In this document: in pieces, positions 10,041 through 20,285 of the stretch
How the letters are laid out: each line of letters opens with the position of its first letter
Numbering within the stretch: position 1 is the stretch's first letter
From: Artemisia argyi
Lineage: Eukaryota > Streptophyta > Magnoliopsida > Asterales > Asteraceae
Length of the DNA stretch: 64,000 bases
Assembly (NCBI GenBank): GCA_030686995.1
Contig: CM060704.1
Coordinates: 114,430,042-114,494,041, forward strand
Reading direction: 5' to 3'
The notes under the pieces: model-generated
What the model was told of the DNA's origin: nothing
The model's input: only the letters and a program-made list of their open reading frames with translations
The model's database searches: none
Made by a program: the position numbers and the translations under genes

Positions 10041-11931
10041 TTTTGTGGCCATCTCAGTGGGCCCCAGCCCCTCTAGTTAGTTTCTTTGAACCCCCCTCCT
10101 ACCAGGGAACTTAGTTTGACCATTTGTTTGACCTGTGCCTCAGTGGACCCCACCTAGATTAAGCTCTCAAGTCTGTCCCTCTTCTGTGTTGCTTTTCAGG
10201 TTTTTGGATTAGCTTATTTGGCTTATTGGCTTATCTACTGAGTTTATTTAGCTAAATTAAGCTTTGACAAGTTCAAACAACTTATTAGTACCAGATTCAT
10301 CCAAGGTGGGTCCCACATAAGCTCATTTGAGCTTATTTGCTCATTAAGTCAACTAAAGTCAACTGTCTAGGATTATAGCTTATAACTAGCTTATTATTAA
10401 GTTCTAAAATAATTGTTTTCACAAAAGTTAGTTATATTTAGGTATAATATAGTTTAGAAAAAGAAAATTCAAGAAAAAACAAAATAATAGTAAGTGATAG
10501 TTTCTATTTAATTTAATTTAATTTTAATTTTCATTTTTAGATTTTAATTAAGTAATTTGTATTTTTATATTTTTATTAACTTCCTTATATATTAAAGTAT
10601 TTTTCATAATTTTCTTAGATTTTTATATTGTCATTTAGTATTTATTATAATTAATAATAGTTTTATTAGTAATTAATCAATAAATAAGTTTTCAATAGCA
10701 TAATTAGTTTTTATATAGTAAAACCTATATTTTATATTTTTCCTAGATTCTATAAGTCATAAGATAATTTTAGAAATTTTCTTGTGATTTATACTGTTCA
10801 TTTAATAGTTTTTATAATTTAAATAGTTTAATTAGATATTAAATAATAAATAGAATAATAATTAGTAAACTAGTTTATAAATATATAAAATAAAGTTTTA
10901 TTAATTTTTTAGGATTCCTATGATGGTTAATTAGGTTTATTAAAATTTTCTTAATTTTCCAAGTCATTTTAGTATTATTTGTAATTTGAAATAGTTTAAA
11001 TAGTTTAATTAATATAAATAGTTTTTAATTAATAAAAAGTTCATAAAAAGACAAAAAGATTTATTTTTATTTTTTATACTTTCTTCAAGTTCATTTTAAG
11101 TTTTAGAAATTATTTTTATAAGTTTTAAGTTTAATTTGTAGTATTTATAATTTTTAGTTTAATATAAATTAGTTTTAATTAAATAGTTAAATAGTTTTTA
11201 TTTAAATAATTAATAATAAATAATATAATAATCCAAAAAAATAGTTTTATTTTTAATTTAATTTTATTTTAAGTTTAAGTTTGTAGGATTTTCATTTTTA
11301 ACCCTTGTAGTTTATTTTTCCTTAAAACTCACCTTTTTCTCAGTACGCAGTCGCGTCTGATTTTAAATTGGTGTACGTTTTAAATACCTAGGTTTCACGT
11401 AATCATTAATTTAGTTTTCCTAAGTTATTTTAAGTTGTAAAACCCTAGTTAAACACACACACACACTTTTATAACCTTACCTGTTCACATTCACTAATCA
11501 CAGATTCGTTTATAATATCACATCGCACACCTCGTTGGGACTTACGACCCGGGAAAACACTGTATTCTTCGGAAGCATTTGTTTTAGACGTTTGACTTGG
11601 TTGACCATCCTTTGGTTAATATTATCTGACTGTTTGAGGCGAATCAGTTTCCCAAATCGGTCGCCGGCCAAAAATTTACAATATGGGTTGCTTATTCAAC
11701 CAAGTTTCAAACAACACAAATACCACTATTCATTTAAAGTTCCAATTTAATTTTTGACCGATTGAAAAAAAAACAAAAAAACAAAAAAAAAAACAAAACT
11801 CAACCGTTTGTATGCTAAAACAGAAATAAATTTTTTTTTACCACTTTTCATCCTATAAATACCAACATCAAACCCACTTGCAAACACACAATTTCATACA
11901 CAATTCAACAAAATTCTCATCAATATTCACA

Positions 11932-12270
11932 ATGTCAAAGAAAAACACTCCACAATAAAAAAACCGACGATCCCGACTAACCCAAAATGCATCGGATATG
12001 AATTTCTCTCCGCAAAACAACTTTTAATTAACCGGTATAACACCACCACCACAACGAGGTATTGACTTCTGTCCACAATCTTTTCCATATCCATCACAAC
12101 TACCACAACCCAATCAAAGTGAAAACTTGTTTTCCGTTAATCGTCCATTTGTCCCACCGCAACGTATTAATACGGATTATCACCAAGAACCAAGTGGGTC
12201 GTCTTATCGTCCTAACATGGATTTCTTGCATGGTTCCCAATCGTATCAACAATACTTGACCCACGACTAC
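11932..12270 (+). pseudogene. Harbinger ORF1 (Myb/SANT-like), 5' fragment
   Basis: ATG after a TATA box and an A/C-rich leader. The frame encodes a Pro/Gln/Asn-rich N-terminus and has in-frame stops soon after the start (for example TAA at about 11956). It is cut at codon TAC by insertion of the B array, and the same frame resumes at 52619 with an acidic segment and a Myb-like domain. A role as DNA-binding partner of the transposase is known for PIF/Harbinger ORF1; here the gene is dead. Confidence 0.65.
12266..12270 (+). other. Left target site duplication of the B array (ACTAC)
   Basis: ACTAC directly precedes the first LTR base (12271) and recurs directly after the last LTR base (52614-52618). 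The match across 40 kb shows the array traces to one insertion. Confidence 0.9.
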
Positions 12271-12600
12271 TGATGAGTGTCTAAATACTCATCATTTTAT
12301 ACTATTCTGAACTGCCAAAACATCTAAAAACACTCAAATATGCATCAAAATACTTAAAATATTTTAGAAGTGTGTTTTATATGTTTCAAATGCAAAATAA
12401 TCAAAAATAGATGAAAAACGTACAAAGTTTGCATAATTGGCAGTTTCAGTCCCTCAAGTTTCAAAAGTTGTCAAAACTAGTCCCTGGTAAATCAAAACAT
12501 GAAAAATATCATCAAAGGTCCTTAGGGATTCATAAGTTGTCAAGTTTAGTCCTTTCAAGTTAAAAAATTGCAAAATGACAACTTTAGTCCCTCAAGTTTG
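12271..12600 (+). repeat. Element B first LTR, truncated
   Basis: The first about 330 bases of the B LTR, including the terminal hairpin (12272-12293), joined directly to the 3' end of pol. The breakpoint at about 12597-12604 has a short A-run shared by both sides. About 3.9 kb of LTR and nearly all of the internal region were deleted. Confidence 0.85.
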
Positions 12601-12682
12601 AAAACACTATTTTGGAGGGGACATACAACCAATGGTTGTCCCGGATCTCCAAACTTACCCCATGGACCAATAAATTCGGGGT

Positions 12683-12832
12683 CGAGTCAAGCTAGCGACT
12701 CGGTTAACAAAAACAGTAGCTTCCCCAAGGACAATTTAATTCGGGGTCGAGTCAAGCTAGCGACTCGGTAATCAAAAACAGTAGCTACCTCATGGACAAT
12801 TTAATTCGAGGTCGAGTCAAGCTAGCGACTCG
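12683..12832 (+). repeat. Triplicated 65-bp repeat with CGAGTC stem-loop
   Basis: Three tandem units start at 12683, 12748 and 12813. Each has CGAGTC/GACTCG around AAGCTAGC, followed by GGTAATCAAAAACAGTAGC or close variants. Copy 2 has the same three (47568-47716). Copy 1 has lost all three. Confidence 0.7.
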
Positions 12833-13113
12833 GTAATCAAAAATAGTAGCAGTATGGGTTTTCACCCATATTTCTGTCTTCTTACCCCTTTCTACCACCC
12901 TAGTGTGGGGGAGATGAGCCACATGTTGTATATATGTATATATTCTTTTCAAAAAATATTGAGGGCAATATTCAGTTCTAAGTGTGGGGGAGAGTTCTCA
13001 CGAATTCAAAACACATGTTCCATCAAGAACCCCCATTTGATCAAAATTACCAGTTTTTTCACACTTAGAAATGCAAATAATGGTTATCAATCCACCATGT
13101 CTAACCCACAAAA

Positions 13114-13486
13114 GGGTTGGCTAGTCCAGGAGCAAACGGCTTTTGGTAAAGATATCTCAAATCCGTTGATGGCTTGCAATTTGCCCAAAATTGTATGGTT
13201 CCTCAACTCCCCATATCCCATAAAGCGAATGAGTTGGCTTGCCCGCAAGATTATGGCTTGTGGTAAAGGCCGTGGAAAAACCATAATTGGTAATCAGCTC
13301 ACCAAGATGTTGACTATTCCATCAAGAGTTGGCTAGTCCAGAAGCAAACGGCTTTTGGTAAAGACAAATCAAATCCGTTGACAGCTGGTGGTTTGCTCAA
13401 AATCAGACGGTTATCAGGTGTACCACAGTTCTTACATCTGGCTACTCCAGAAGTGATGGCTTTTGGTAAAGAGTAAAAATCCATTA
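13114..13486 (+). other. Four-unit structured RNA array, element B remnant
   Basis: Stems AACGG/CCGTT (13135, 13163), ATTATGG/CCATAAT (13250, 13281), AACGG/CCGTT (13347, 13375) and TGATGG/CCATTA (13454, 13481). The opening hairpin is GGGTT-GGCT-AGTCC, where two pairs are G-U in place of the A-U pairs of element A. AGGTGT pairs with ACATCT through a G-U. Copies: 35188-35560 and 47998-48370. Confidence 0.65.
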
Positions 13487-14682
13487 AAATTTTCTCAAAA
13501 GATTGCTAGGGACTAGCAATAGTTTAGTGTGGGGGATTGATGAGTGTCTAAATACTCATCATTTTATACTATTCTGAACTGCCAAAACATCTAAAAACAC
13601 TCAAATATGCATCAAAATACTTAAAATATTTTAGAAGTGTGTTTTATATGTTTCAAATGCAAAATAATCAAAAACAGATGAAAAACGTACAAAGTTTGCA
13701 TAATTGGCAGTTTCAGTCCCTCAAGTTTCAAAAGTTGTCAAAACTAGTCCCTGGTAAATCAAAACATGAAAAATATCATCAAAGGTCCTTAGGGATTCAT
13801 AAGTTGTCAAGTTTAGTCCTTTAAAGTTAAAAAATTGTAAAATGACAACTTTAGTCCCTCAAGTTTGAAAAATGTCAAATATAGTCCTTAAGGTTTTAAA
13901 AATGGAAAAATATGAAAAAAAAAGCCTTGAACTATTCTTAAATGACAGAATTGGTCCTTATGATAACTTTTGGGAAATCACAACTTAAACCCTTCAAAAT
14001 TCAGAAAATTACAGTTTGGTCCCTGGAGTTTGAGAAATTGGCAGAAAAGGTCCCTTGATTTTAAAAAATAAAAATATTACATCTTTGGTCCTTGGGATAT
14101 TCATAAAATGCATAAATGGTCCTTATATCTACTTTGGAAATATTGCAAATTCAGTCCTTTATGTTTGCAAAAATTACATAATTGGTCCTTGTGATACTAA
14201 TAACCAACCGGACCCTTTTATTATAAATCCAAAACCAAAACAAATCCAAAACCAAGCCTAGTCCAAAACATACCCAAGCCCACCCTTCCTTTTCTTGGCC
14301 CAATCAACCCTCGGCCCACACCCTTAATAAATATAAACGGGGGTTTGACCCCGTTTGACTTCCCAAAACCGCCAAACCACATAACACTGTTCATCCCTCT
14401 CCTCCCCAACCTTAAACCTGAAACCAAGTGGTTTTACCACCACCTCACCACCCCTATAGCTCATCCCCTACTCTCACCTCACCACCTTTCCACTCACAGC
14501 CAAACCACATCACCAATTAATGCATCCCCACACCATTTTTCACTCCAAACCATACCTGCACCCTGTTTTTCTTCCATATCACCTCAACTTGTTTGACAAC
14601 CATCTCAATTGTCCCTTGCCACCTCCACATCCTTCCAATAATCTTTAATTGCTCAGCTTTGGCCCCAAGTAAACGTGGGGAC

Positions 14683-14797
14683 TTTTGGCGCCAAAATCAT
14701 TTAAACGGCTAGGATCATGTCAGAGCAATGGATGGTCAAGATCACAAATGGGATATGCTCAGAGACTCACAAGGAACCCTAATTGAGCCTATAAAAG
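14683..14797 (+). promoter_or_regulatory. Element B LTR promoter: E2F-like site, MSA core, TATA box
   Basis: The perfect palindrome TTTTGGCGCCAAAA (14683-14696) is followed by AACGGCTA (14704-14711) and, about 79 bases on, TATAAAAG (14790-14797). Transcription would start about 30 bases further, giving a U3 of about 1.3 kb. The other B LTRs have the same set (38172-38286 and 49566-49680). Confidence 0.6.
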
Positions 14798-16089
14798 GAA
14801 TAGAAGCAGAAGAGAAGCCTATCTAGTTTTTTTCAATTAATGTATGTCGTATTAATTTCTTTTAAGAGTTCAAGTGTAATTTAAGCTTTAAAAGTTTCAA
14901 GTAATCATTCTCAGTGTACTAGTAAGCTTTTCAGTTAATAAGAATCAAGTTTGTTTTGTTATCTCAGTTAATGCAATTTTCAATTTCATTTCAAATTTCT
15001 GAATAAGCTTTGTTCTTGTTATTGTTAGATTATAAAGACTCATAAGATCATATAAGCTCCTAATAAGCTCAATAAAGCTTCTAGTAACTTATAAATCAGT
15101 ATAAGATAAAAAATTCCACAAAACAAATTTGGTCAATGAAAGTCAACTATAGCAATTAGATTTGATTTCTGGGATTCAGAGCTGATTTGGAAGCATAAGG
15201 AAGCTTTGGAGTTGGGTTTAGATCCTCAGGGAGGAATTAGGATTGTTCTTGGTTCATGGTTTGAGCAGGAATGCATCTTATAAGTTCTAAAAAACTCATT
15301 TCCTAAATCTTACTGTAGCTTTGCTTAATTAATGCTTATTCAGCTTTTATGTGTTTACTTTGTTGTATTTAATAATATTATTGCTTAAAATACATAGCTT
15401 GTTCAATAGATATTATAGTTTCTTTGAATTCCATTTTAACTGTCAAAATTAGTATACTTGTTAAACTTGGATAATTGATGTTAAGTTCTGTGTTTCAATG
15501 CTCATTCTAGCTTAATTTACCATAATAAGTTGTTTTGAATCTGTTTCATAAGCTCTTATAACTTGTTGCTTCATAAATCATAAAACAGTCAACCTTAGGT
15601 AGTGTTTGGATCAGTGTGATCCCGGGAGTTCTATTACACAATTGTTGTTGTTCTGTGGTTACACAAGTAACTTGGGATCATATTAGCTCAGAGTATTCAT
15701 AATAACTAGGTCTTATTATTAAGAAAGTCAAAATCACCAAGAGATAGGCATAATTTCCATCTGTGTTGGATTTAGAGTAGCATATGCCCCATAACCATTC
15801 ATAAGTTAGTGATTTAGCTTATTTTAGTCTTAACATAGCTTTTTATAACATAATCATTCAAAAAATCAAGTTAGAAGTTCATTTTATTCAACTTAGTTTA
15901 AAATCTCAAAAAGTCAAATTGTGCTTTGACAGAAAAAACCAAAAAGTCAAGGAATTTTATAGAATTTAGTATTGTGATTCAGCCTCTGAAACTTTTTGGG
16001 ATTGAAGTCCCCCAGCTAGTCTTTAGTTTCTCACCATTGTCACATTTTTGTGAATTTTATTGTGGACCCCACAAAGCTTGAAACACACC

Positions 16090-16149
16090 TGCAGGGAAGG
16101 AAACCTCCCCTGCACCAGCAGACCACCACAACACCACCACCTTTGGTGG
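16090..16149 (+). other. Twin hairpins in element B second LTR
   Basis: TGCAGGG (16090-16096) with CCCTGCA (16108-16114), then CCACC (16137-16141) with GGTGG (16145-16149). Same position as the twin hairpins of A and C. Confidence 0.5.
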
Positions 16150-17749
16150 CTGTTGTAGGCCAACCCAGTGGGTCTCAGTGGCTCATCTTTGATTGTTTCA
16201 ACCCCCCTCCTACCAGGGATCATACATTGACCCTTTGTTTGACCTAGACCTCAGTAGACCCCATCGAGAATCAACCCTAAACTTTGTCCCATTTCTGTCT
16301 CAGAAACTAAGTTTGGAATTGCTTATTGTGGGTCTTGTAGCTTAATCTTATAGCTTATTTGACTAAAACTTGCTCAAACATGTCCAAGTAACTTGTGTGT
16401 ATCTGATTTAACTAGTGTGGACCCCACATAACTCCATTTGAGCTTATTTCTTTGTGTGGTCAAACTTAGTCAACTATTTAGGGTAATAAGCACTCTCAGT
16501 GCTTATTCTGAATTTCTAAATTAGTTGTCTTTGTAAAAGTTTCTTATTTTAAGTATTTTAATATTTTTATAAAAGAAAAAATAGAAAAAGCCAACTTTAA
16601 TTATAGTGATAGCTTCTATTTAATAGAAATTATCTATTTAATTTTCCTTTCAGCTTATTAATAAGCACTTGTCCAATTTTATAATTTTCTTAATTTTTTA
16701 TTGCCTTTAAGTAGCTAAAATAATTTTCTTAGATTTTTCCTAAACAGTTTACTATTTATTAGATTTAAAAATAGTTTAAATAATTAAATAGGTAATATTA
16801 GTAATTAAATAGTTTTCTTTAATTTTAATTAACAACAGTAGAATTTTATATTTTTCCTAAGTTTTATAAATTAGTTAAGACTTTTAGAAAATAGTTTCAT
16901 AATTTCCACTGTCCATTTTCCAATTTTCCTATTTAATTTAATTAAATTATATTTAAAATAATTAATAAGTAATTAATTAGTGAAATAGCCTAAAATATAA
17001 TTTTTAGAAGTTTTTATAATTTTGTAGGATTCCTGTGATGGTTAAATAGTTTTATAAATTTTATCATAATTTTCTAAGTTAATTTAGTATTAATAGTAAT
17101 TTAAAATAGTTTAATTAGTTTAATTAAGATAAATAGTTTTTAATTAATAGAAAACTCATAAAAAGACAAAAATATTTATTTTAATTTTTTATATTTTCTT
17201 CAAGTTCTTTTTAAGATTTTGAAATTAGTTTTGCAAGTTTTTAGTTTAAATTGTAATCTTTATAATTTTAGGTAATTTAACTTAGGTTTAATTTACTTAT
17301 TAAATAGTTTTAATTAATTAAATAGTACTTAAATATTAAAATAATCATTTTCATAATTTTTATATCATTTTAGATTTTCATTTAAGTTTAAGTTTAAAAA
17401 AGTGTCACTTGTACCCCCTATAGTTTGTAACTTGTTAAAACCCATTTTTTCTATCTGTTATCTGTTTTTCTAATTTGTGCTTTTGTGTGTATCTCTGTTA
17501 TTGTTTTTATCATTTCATATTATCCAAATACCAAGTAATCAGTAGTATAATCATTCCCTAATCATTTTTGTTACTGTCCTCAGTACCACTCATTCCTCTA
17601 ATCGTTCAAAATACAATTTCAATCTCGTTGGGATTTAACGACCCGGGAATTTTCCTATATTTCCACGGTCAATAATAACTTGCACTTTCTCCTAGGTGGG
17701 CCAATCAACTGCACACGGTTGATTGGTTGGTTTAGGAGGAGTCAAAATT

Positions 17750-17767
17750 TGGCGCCGCTACCGGGGA
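17750..17767 (+). other. Primer binding site, element B copy 1
   Basis: TGGCGCCGCTACCGGGGA, five bases after the LTR end; tRNA-Asp type. Confidence 0.8.
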
Positions 17768-17997
17768 GGTTGTTGCGTATTTCAAAGCGGTTTAAGTTTA
17801 GTGGTTTTCAAAAACCCTCCTGTACAAATACCATCACTTTGTAAATTTTTGCGAAAATCAAAATCATATCTGAAAAGGTTCATTAACATTTCTCCTGAAG
17901 TGTTAAAAACACCAAACAAATCATAAACAACAAAACAAACTATGAAGTTAAATTACTTCGTTATCTTTAAGATTACAACCTATACAGTTGGTTTAAG

Positions 17998-18379
17998 GTA
18001 AGTTCTGACATTAAATTGCGAAGTTAAGAGGGATCCATTTATTTCCTCCCGCCAGCCTGCGAGTAATCTTAAAGGAACGATTTCGGTTAACGAATCAGTT
18101 CCAAAAATATTGTCCAAGTTTTTTTTCACCCAAACACGAAAAGCCAAAAACATTTTACTGTGAATATAATTACATAAAAGTTTACCACCGAAAACCAAGG
18201 CAGAACACCTACCAACTGGGGGTGTGAACATAATAAGTTCCCAAACTTAAGATTTAAAACTTACCATTGTATCCTTGTGAATAGTGTACCTTTTTTAAAG
18301 GAGCTGTTCATTTGTGATTATTGGATTCAAGTTCACTGTCGATTTACCTCTGTCTTGTTTTGATTGATACCGTTTTTAG
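17998..18379 (+). other. Possible leader intron, element B copy 1
   Basis: AAG|GTAAGT at the left and a T-rich stretch ending TTTTTAG at the right, four bases before the former gag start. Copy 2 has the same boundaries (41490-41870). Splicing is predicted, not shown. Confidence 0.4.
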
Positions 18380-18381
18380 TG

Positions 18382-20285
18382 CAGGCGCACTCGTTCGCAA
18401 ACAAAGCGTAATAAAGGAAAAAAACGTAACTAAGTTACGTACTGTTTAAGAAAAACAACCTTCAAAAATGAATGACGAGCCCCCATTCTCTCCCAAGGAG
18501 GAACCAGTTCCTGACACCCGAACAATGGAGGAACTGTGTCAACCTACCATGCAAGGGAGGGGTGGACCCATTGCGCCACTCACTATTGGAGCCACAGACT
18601 TTGGATTAAAGCACCACATGATACAACAGATCCAGAATTCGTGCTAGTTCCATGGATTCCCGGGTGACGATGCTAACAAGCATCTCGGCAAATTTTTAAC
18701 TGTCACCCAAAGCATGAAACAAAATGGCGTCACCGATGACGGCCTACGTTTGTACCTTTTTCCTTATTCCCTCACTCATCATGCGACTTCCTGGTTCGAT
18801 CGTGTAACACCCAACTTTAATTCCGCTGCGTAACCCAAATTATAATGCAAGTAACTTACATTATAGTTCATTACTATGATGTCCCACTGTTAAGGTTTGC
18901 GTATCATGAGACTTAGGGCAATACGCTGTGCTGCAATACTATTATTTTGCAACTATTTAACTTGTGTTCAAACTACTACTTATTTATAAACGCTATGGAT
19001 TCACTCAACCTTTGGGTTGACGCTTTTAGCATGTTTATCTCAGGTCCATAATGAATAAGGATGGCACGGAGGGGCACATATACTTCTTGAAGGCTAAAAT
19101 CTAATTATCATTCGAAAATTATTTAACAAACTGTAAAACTACTGAGACCTCATTTTGTAAACTCTGATAATTGAATAATAAATATTTCAAAACGGCTAAT
19201 TTAGAGACCGTTTTCTATTATTATAACTGTTGTGCCGTCGAGTAACACCCAACTATAATTCCGCGGCGTAACCAGATCGACTTCCAAAGAATTCGATCCA
19301 CACTTTTGATGAGATGATCACTAAATTTCTGGCCAAATACTTTCCACCATCTATAGTCACAAAGCTAAGGAATGATATCAGCAACTTCAGACAGCTTCCC
19401 GAAGAGTCCTTATTTGAGGCATGGGAACGCTACAAACTTGCTATTGATCGGTGTCCCAATCATAACATGCTTCTTGTCACCATTATTGATACCTTTTATA
19501 ATGGTTTGACACTCCGTCATCATGACACCATCAATACTGCTGCTGGGGGCACCTTTATGAAAAGGACCCCTGAAGAGTGCTATGACTTAATCGAAAACAT
19601 GACTGCCCATCATAATTTTTGGGACTCCTCTGCTGAGAGGAACGACTCATTTAAGTCAGCCACTCCGGCAAGCAATGAAATATCCATCCTAGCTAAAAAG
19701 CTGGATGATTTGTCTATAGCAGTTTTGCGTATCCATCAGATAAATCATAATCAGGTCAAAGCTGTTAACCCAAGTTGTGAAACTTGCGGTGGTCCACATT
19801 CTTACACAGAGTGCCCAGCCTCCGGTGGCTCGGCTCGTGAAAACGTGTATGCAGCTCAAGGTTCCTATAATACGGGAGGTAATTCTTACCAACCGCAAGG
19901 AGATCGAAACCTTTTGAGCTACCGATCTAATAACTACATCGGACCACCATGGTTTAATCAGTCCCAAAATCAAAATGGTCAAAACAGAAACCAGAACTTT
20001 AACCAGAATCAGAACCAGAACCGAATGAACCAAGGTTATAACAACCAAGGGAATTTCAACCCTGGTCAAAACAAAGTTCAACAAAATCAGAACCAAAGGA
20101 ATTATAACCGAAATCAAGGTCAGAACAATTACCCACAGGGTAATTTTCAACAACAAAACCACTTCTAGGGTAATAACAACCAGCAACAAGGGAATTTCCT
20201 GAACAATCGGGCTCAAAATTTTCCAAACCAAAATCAAGCCATTGTTTCAACTGGACCATCAGATGATGAGTTATTAAAACAGTTT
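18382..20285 (+). pseudogene. Element B gag, copy 1 (broken)
   Basis: Aligns with gag of copy 2 (41874 onward). The start ATG is lost, one A is added in the A-run near 18420, TAA and TAG stops follow (for example in GTGCTAGTTCC near 18644), and the 472-bp insertion (18803-19274) splits the core. From 19314 a 284-codon frame remains open: the second half of the Gag core, a CX2CX3HX4C knuckle (CETCGGPHSYTEC), then an Asn/Gln-rich tail ended by TAG at 20166-20168, where copy 2 has CAG. Gag forms the particle and binds element RNA; this copy could not make full protein. Confidence 0.85.
18803..19274 (+). mobile_element. 472-bp TG...CA insertion in gag with 5-bp TSD
   Basis: Flanked by GATCG on both sides (18798-18802, 19275-19279); copy 2 shows the empty site with one GATCG. 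It starts TGTAACACCC and ends GTAACCA. About 33 bases at the left end (TAACACCCAACTTTAATTCC onward) recur as a direct repeat at the right end from about 19242. Either a solo LTR with internal duplication or a tiny element with very short LTRs. No coding capacity. Confidence 0.75.

Larger units (their letters stand above)
1..11646 (+). mobile_element. Element A: young non-autonomous Ty3/gypsy (Athila-like) LTR retrotransposon, left end outside window
   Basis: Two direct LTR copies flank a 3.8-kb internal region with a tRNA-Asp-like primer site and a polypurine tract. The right LTR is complete (4202 bp, TG...CA). The left one starts before the window; position 1 corresponds to 7994 of the right copy. 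I count about 8 substitutions and no net indel over 3653 aligned bases, so the insertion is recent. There is no protease, RT, RNase H or integrase; the only coding region is a zinc-knuckle protein. The element lies immediately left of Harbinger-type DNA at 11647. Its right target duplication would be GTTTC (11647-11651), but the left copy is outside the window. Confidence 0.9.
7445..11646 (+). repeat. Element A right LTR, complete (4202 bp)
   Basis: Starts TGATGAGTGTCT after the polypurine tract and ends GAATCA, followed by Harbinger-type DNA. It begins with a perfect hairpin (7446-7467). Then follow about 20 GGTCC-type repeats (7621 to about 8260), an E2F-like/MSA-like pair (8565-8593), twin hairpins (9980-10040) and an AT-rich U5. 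No genes seen; the frame at 8211-8594 is low-complexity LTR sequence. Confidence 0.92.
11647..12270 (+). mobile_element. Harbinger-type element H1, left part (interrupted on both sides)
   Basis: Non-LTR sequence between element A and the B array. It holds a promoter with TATAAAT (11854-11860), a leader and the start of ORF1 (ATG 11932). The reading frame runs without a gap into 52614 once the B array and one TSD copy are removed, so these are two halves of one transposon. The promoter resembles that of H2 (shared ACCGTTTGT and TATAAATAC). The left TIR is not visible, presumably on the far side of element A. Confidence 0.7.
12601..13537 (+). pseudogene. Element B internal remnant: pol 3' end and 3' module
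   Basis: Begins in the last about 25 codons of pol. It continues through three 65-bp repeats with CGAGTC stem-loops (12683-12702, 12748-12767, 12813-12832), polypurine-like motifs (12902, 12980), the AATATTG hairpin (12955-12972), the four-unit stem array (13114-13486) and the polypurine tract (13526-13536). Frames in this stretch, such as 12854-13336, are not genes. Confidence 0.8.
13538..17744 (+). repeat. Element B second LTR (4207 bp)
   Basis: Full LTR from TGATGAGTGTCT to GAGGAGTCA, preceded by a polypurine tract and followed by a primer site. As the junction of two units it serves as 3' LTR of one and 5' LTR of the next. Contains the GGTCC array (13714-14217), E2F-like/MSA-like pair, TATA box, twin hairpins (16090-16149) and an AT-rich U5. 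No gene. Confidence 0.92.

Noticed and set aside
11647..11651. GTTTC as target duplication of element A
   Set aside because: The left flank lies outside the window, so it cannot be confirmed.
12683..12832. CRISPR-like spaced repeats
   Set aside because: Plant retrotransposon tandem repeat with similar spacers; no reason to consider CRISPR.
12854..13336. 160-aa ORF repeated at 34928 and 47738
   Set aside because: Reads through the non-coding 3' module; its repetition follows that of the element, and A and C do not preserve the frame.
19689..20237. 182-aa antisense ORF (also 42702-43250)
   Set aside because: Exact antisense shadow of the Asn/Gln-rich Gag tail, which gives long hydrophobic antisense frames by codon bias.
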